A stretch of DNA of 6,028 nucleotides, from the NCBI GenBank assembly GCA_003455945.1, contig DMPQ01000261.1, forward strand, positions 22,374 to 28,401, read 5' to 3'. A model generated the notes under the pieces. It had not been told where the DNA came from. It saw nothing but the letters and a program-made list of their open reading frames with translations, and did not search any database. Positions 4,793 to 6,028 of the stretch are shown one piece after another. Source of the stretch: Planctomycetaceae bacterium (GTDB lineage: Bacteria > Planctomycetota > Planctomycetia > Pirellulales > Pirellulaceae). The first letter of the stretch is position 1; every line of letters starts with the position of its first letter. Both the position numbers and the translations under genes were made by a program.

Positions 4793-6028
4793 ATGCCGCT
4801 CGACCGGACGACTGCCACGACGAGCGGAGCGTCGCGCCGCGTCGACACGCCGCTCGGGTTGCGGGCCCGAGTCGCACCGTCGCGACCTCTTCCGCGCTCC
4901 CGACCTCGAACGTCCGGTTCGCGCGCGATTCCGGTGCGAGCCCTGATGACGCTCGGCCTGGTCCTCGTCGTCGGTCTCGGTTGGTGGGGCGCGGCGAGTC
5001 TGTGGCGTCAGCGCACCGCCGCCGCGATTCTTCGGCAGCTCGATCGCGAACCGGTCGAGTCGTTGGAGGGACTGCTCGCTCGAGCGCGTGTGCTCGGCGA
5101 CGACGGTCGCCGTGTGCTGCTCGAAGGAACGATTCACTCGCGCGACGTGGTTCGCAGCGCTTCGCGCCGACAGCTCGATGCCGAAATCGACGCCTGGCGA
5201 ACGCTCGATGCGGCGACTGCCTCGCGGCGCATCGCCTGGCTCGCCGACGAGCTGGTCGAAATCCTGCCGCGGACGCCGGCGACCGGCAAACGCTATCTCG
5301 CGTCGCTCGGATCCGAACTGCTGACCTGGCCGATCGATCGGGACGCGATCGATGCGACTCGACTGGTCGCCCGGTGCGAAGTGCTGTTGCGAGCGGGATT
5401 CGACGCGGCGCCGCTTCGGTCGATCGATGATCTTGATCCCGAGTCGACCGTTCCCGACGAGACCGCTCCCGGTCAGGTCCCGGCGATGATGGCCAGTCGC
5501 GCGACGCCGCTCGACGAGCCGAGCGAGTCGCTGCCGACGATTCCGCCGCTCGATCCGACACCGCCGATCGTCGATCCGTGGCAGGAGGTTGCCGAGGGGA
5601 GTTCCGAGTCGCCGCAGCCGGCCGAAACGACGGAGCCGAATCGCTTTCGGCCGCTCGACGAATCGACCGAACTGGCCGACGCCCCTTCCGGCCGTCCCGA
5701 TTCCCCCGACACGCCGACGATCGTCGATCCGAACGTCGGACCGCCGGCGGTGGCAGATGTCTGGAGCGAGGGGCGCGTGCGCGGAGCCTCTCATCTGGAA
5801 CTGCTCCGCCGACTTCATTTGGCGGACATCGCCGAGAGCGCGGCCGCGCTGGCCGAACTGCGTCGTCGCGGCTTCCGCCCCGAGATGATCACGCTCGGCG
5901 AGCGGCTGACCGATCCCGATCGCGAGATTCGATTGGCCGCGATCGAACATCTGCGCGAGAACCGGCGGCTGGATCCGATCCCCTGGCTGATGGTCGCCGC
6001 CAAGGACCAGGACCCGCAGGTGCGGCGA
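4793..6028 (+). CDS. Membrane-anchored HEAT-repeat protein with Arg-rich N-terminus and disordered linker (3' partial)
   Basis: There are 412 residues visible and the frame is still open at the window end. The start at 4793 is set by GAGGGG at 4778-4783 and an in-frame stop at 4772. Residues 1-49 are basic: eleven Arg and two Asp, with no Lys or Glu. One transmembrane helix follows at about 50-71, with the basic side expected in the cytoplasm, so the rest should face the periplasm. Residues 72-210 are a predicted helical, Arg/Leu/Ala-rich region. Residues 210-325 form a Pro/Ser/Thr/Asp/Glu-rich linker, probably disordered, with IVDP at 259-262 and again at 310-313. From about 333 the helices resume and end in two HEAT-like signatures: DPDREIRLAAIEHL (374-387) and DQDPQVRR (405-412). 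HEAT arrays serve as protein-binding scaffolds; no enzymatic motif is present. A longer repeat array beyond the window is likely. An alternative start at 4946 would remove the basic extension. The partner and role are unknown. Confidence 0.78.
   Translation, partial: MPLDRTTATTSGASRRVDTPLGLRARVAPSRPLPRSRPRTSGSRAIPVRALMTLGLVLVVGLGWWGAASLWRQRTAAAILRQLDREPVESLEGLLARARVLGDDGRRVLLEGTIHSRDVVRSASRRQLDAEIDAWRTLDAATASRRIAWLADELVEILPRTPATGKRYLASLGSELLTWPIDRDAIDATRLVARCEVLLRAGFDAAPLRSIDDLDPESTVPDETAPGQVPAMMASRATPLDEPSESLPTIPPLDPTPPIVDPWQEVAEGSSESPQPAETTEPNRFRPLDESTELADAPSGRPDSPDTPTIVDPNVGPPAVADVWSEGRVRGASHLELLRRLHLADIAESAAALAELRRRGFRPEMITLGERLTDPDREIRLAAIEHLRENRRLDPIPWLMVAAKDQDPQVRR

Noticed and set aside
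3882..5561. A 559-residue minus-strand frame spanning parts of two genes
   Set aside because: It crosses the intergenic region and both neighbours, with Arg/Ser/Ala composition typical of a shadow frame.
4469..5950. A 493-residue minus-strand frame opposite the HEAT-repeat gene
   Set aside because: It is extremely Arg-rich with no recognisable segments. The plus frame has a ribosome-binding site, a membrane helix and HEAT signatures.
1..6028. Abundant CGATCG/GATCG sequence as a dispersed repeat family
   Set aside because: The copies sit mainly in coding frames as favoured GAT/ATC/GTC/CGN codon pairs, with no fixed flank or spacing, so composition and codon use explain them.

Overview
The window is about two-thirds G+C and reads like a Planctomycetota chromosome. 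That assignment is an inference from three things: the gene family types (an Aas-type acyl-ACP synthetase fusion and a secreted protein of a kind I associate with planctomycetes), the Arg-, Asp- and Pro-rich proteins, and the strong G/C preference at third codon positions. No RNA gene, CRISPR array, insertion sequence or other sign of mobility is visible.

Layout. (1) 1-2567, plus strand: the 3' part of a large gene that is already open at the window edge. It encodes one membrane segment, a PlsC/LPLAT-like acyltransferase domain and a complete AMP-forming acyl-activating (ANL) domain, which is the Aas architecture. The acyltransferase domain has lost both of its signature motifs, while the ligase motifs are intact. 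(2) 2564-3376, plus strand: a class I SAM methyltransferase of the phthiotriol/phenolphthiotriol methyltransferase type, joined to gene 1 by an ATGA stop/start overlap. (3) 3446-4375, minus strand: a 309-residue secreted protein of unknown function, convergent with the methyltransferase across 69 bp. (4) 4376-4792: a 417-bp divergent intergenic region with three perfect inverted repeats and a local cluster of the hexamer CGAAAC/GTTTCG. (5) 4793-6028, plus strand: the 5' part of a membrane-anchored protein with an Arg-rich N-terminus, one transmembrane helix, a Pro/Ser/Thr/Asp/Glu-rich linker and HEAT-like repeats. It runs off the end of the window.

How they may work together. Genes 1 and 2 form a translationally coupled pair whose families point to lipid chemistry: activation of an acyl chain, then methylation of a lipid or polyketide-like product. 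The substrate cannot be read from the sequence. Genes 3 and 5 are divergently transcribed from a shared region that looks regulatory, and no functional link between them and the lipid pair is evident. The items most worth a second look are the apparently dead acyltransferase domain inside an otherwise intact synthetase, and the palindrome cluster between the divergent genes. I did not find convincing evidence of a wholly new multi-gene system here.
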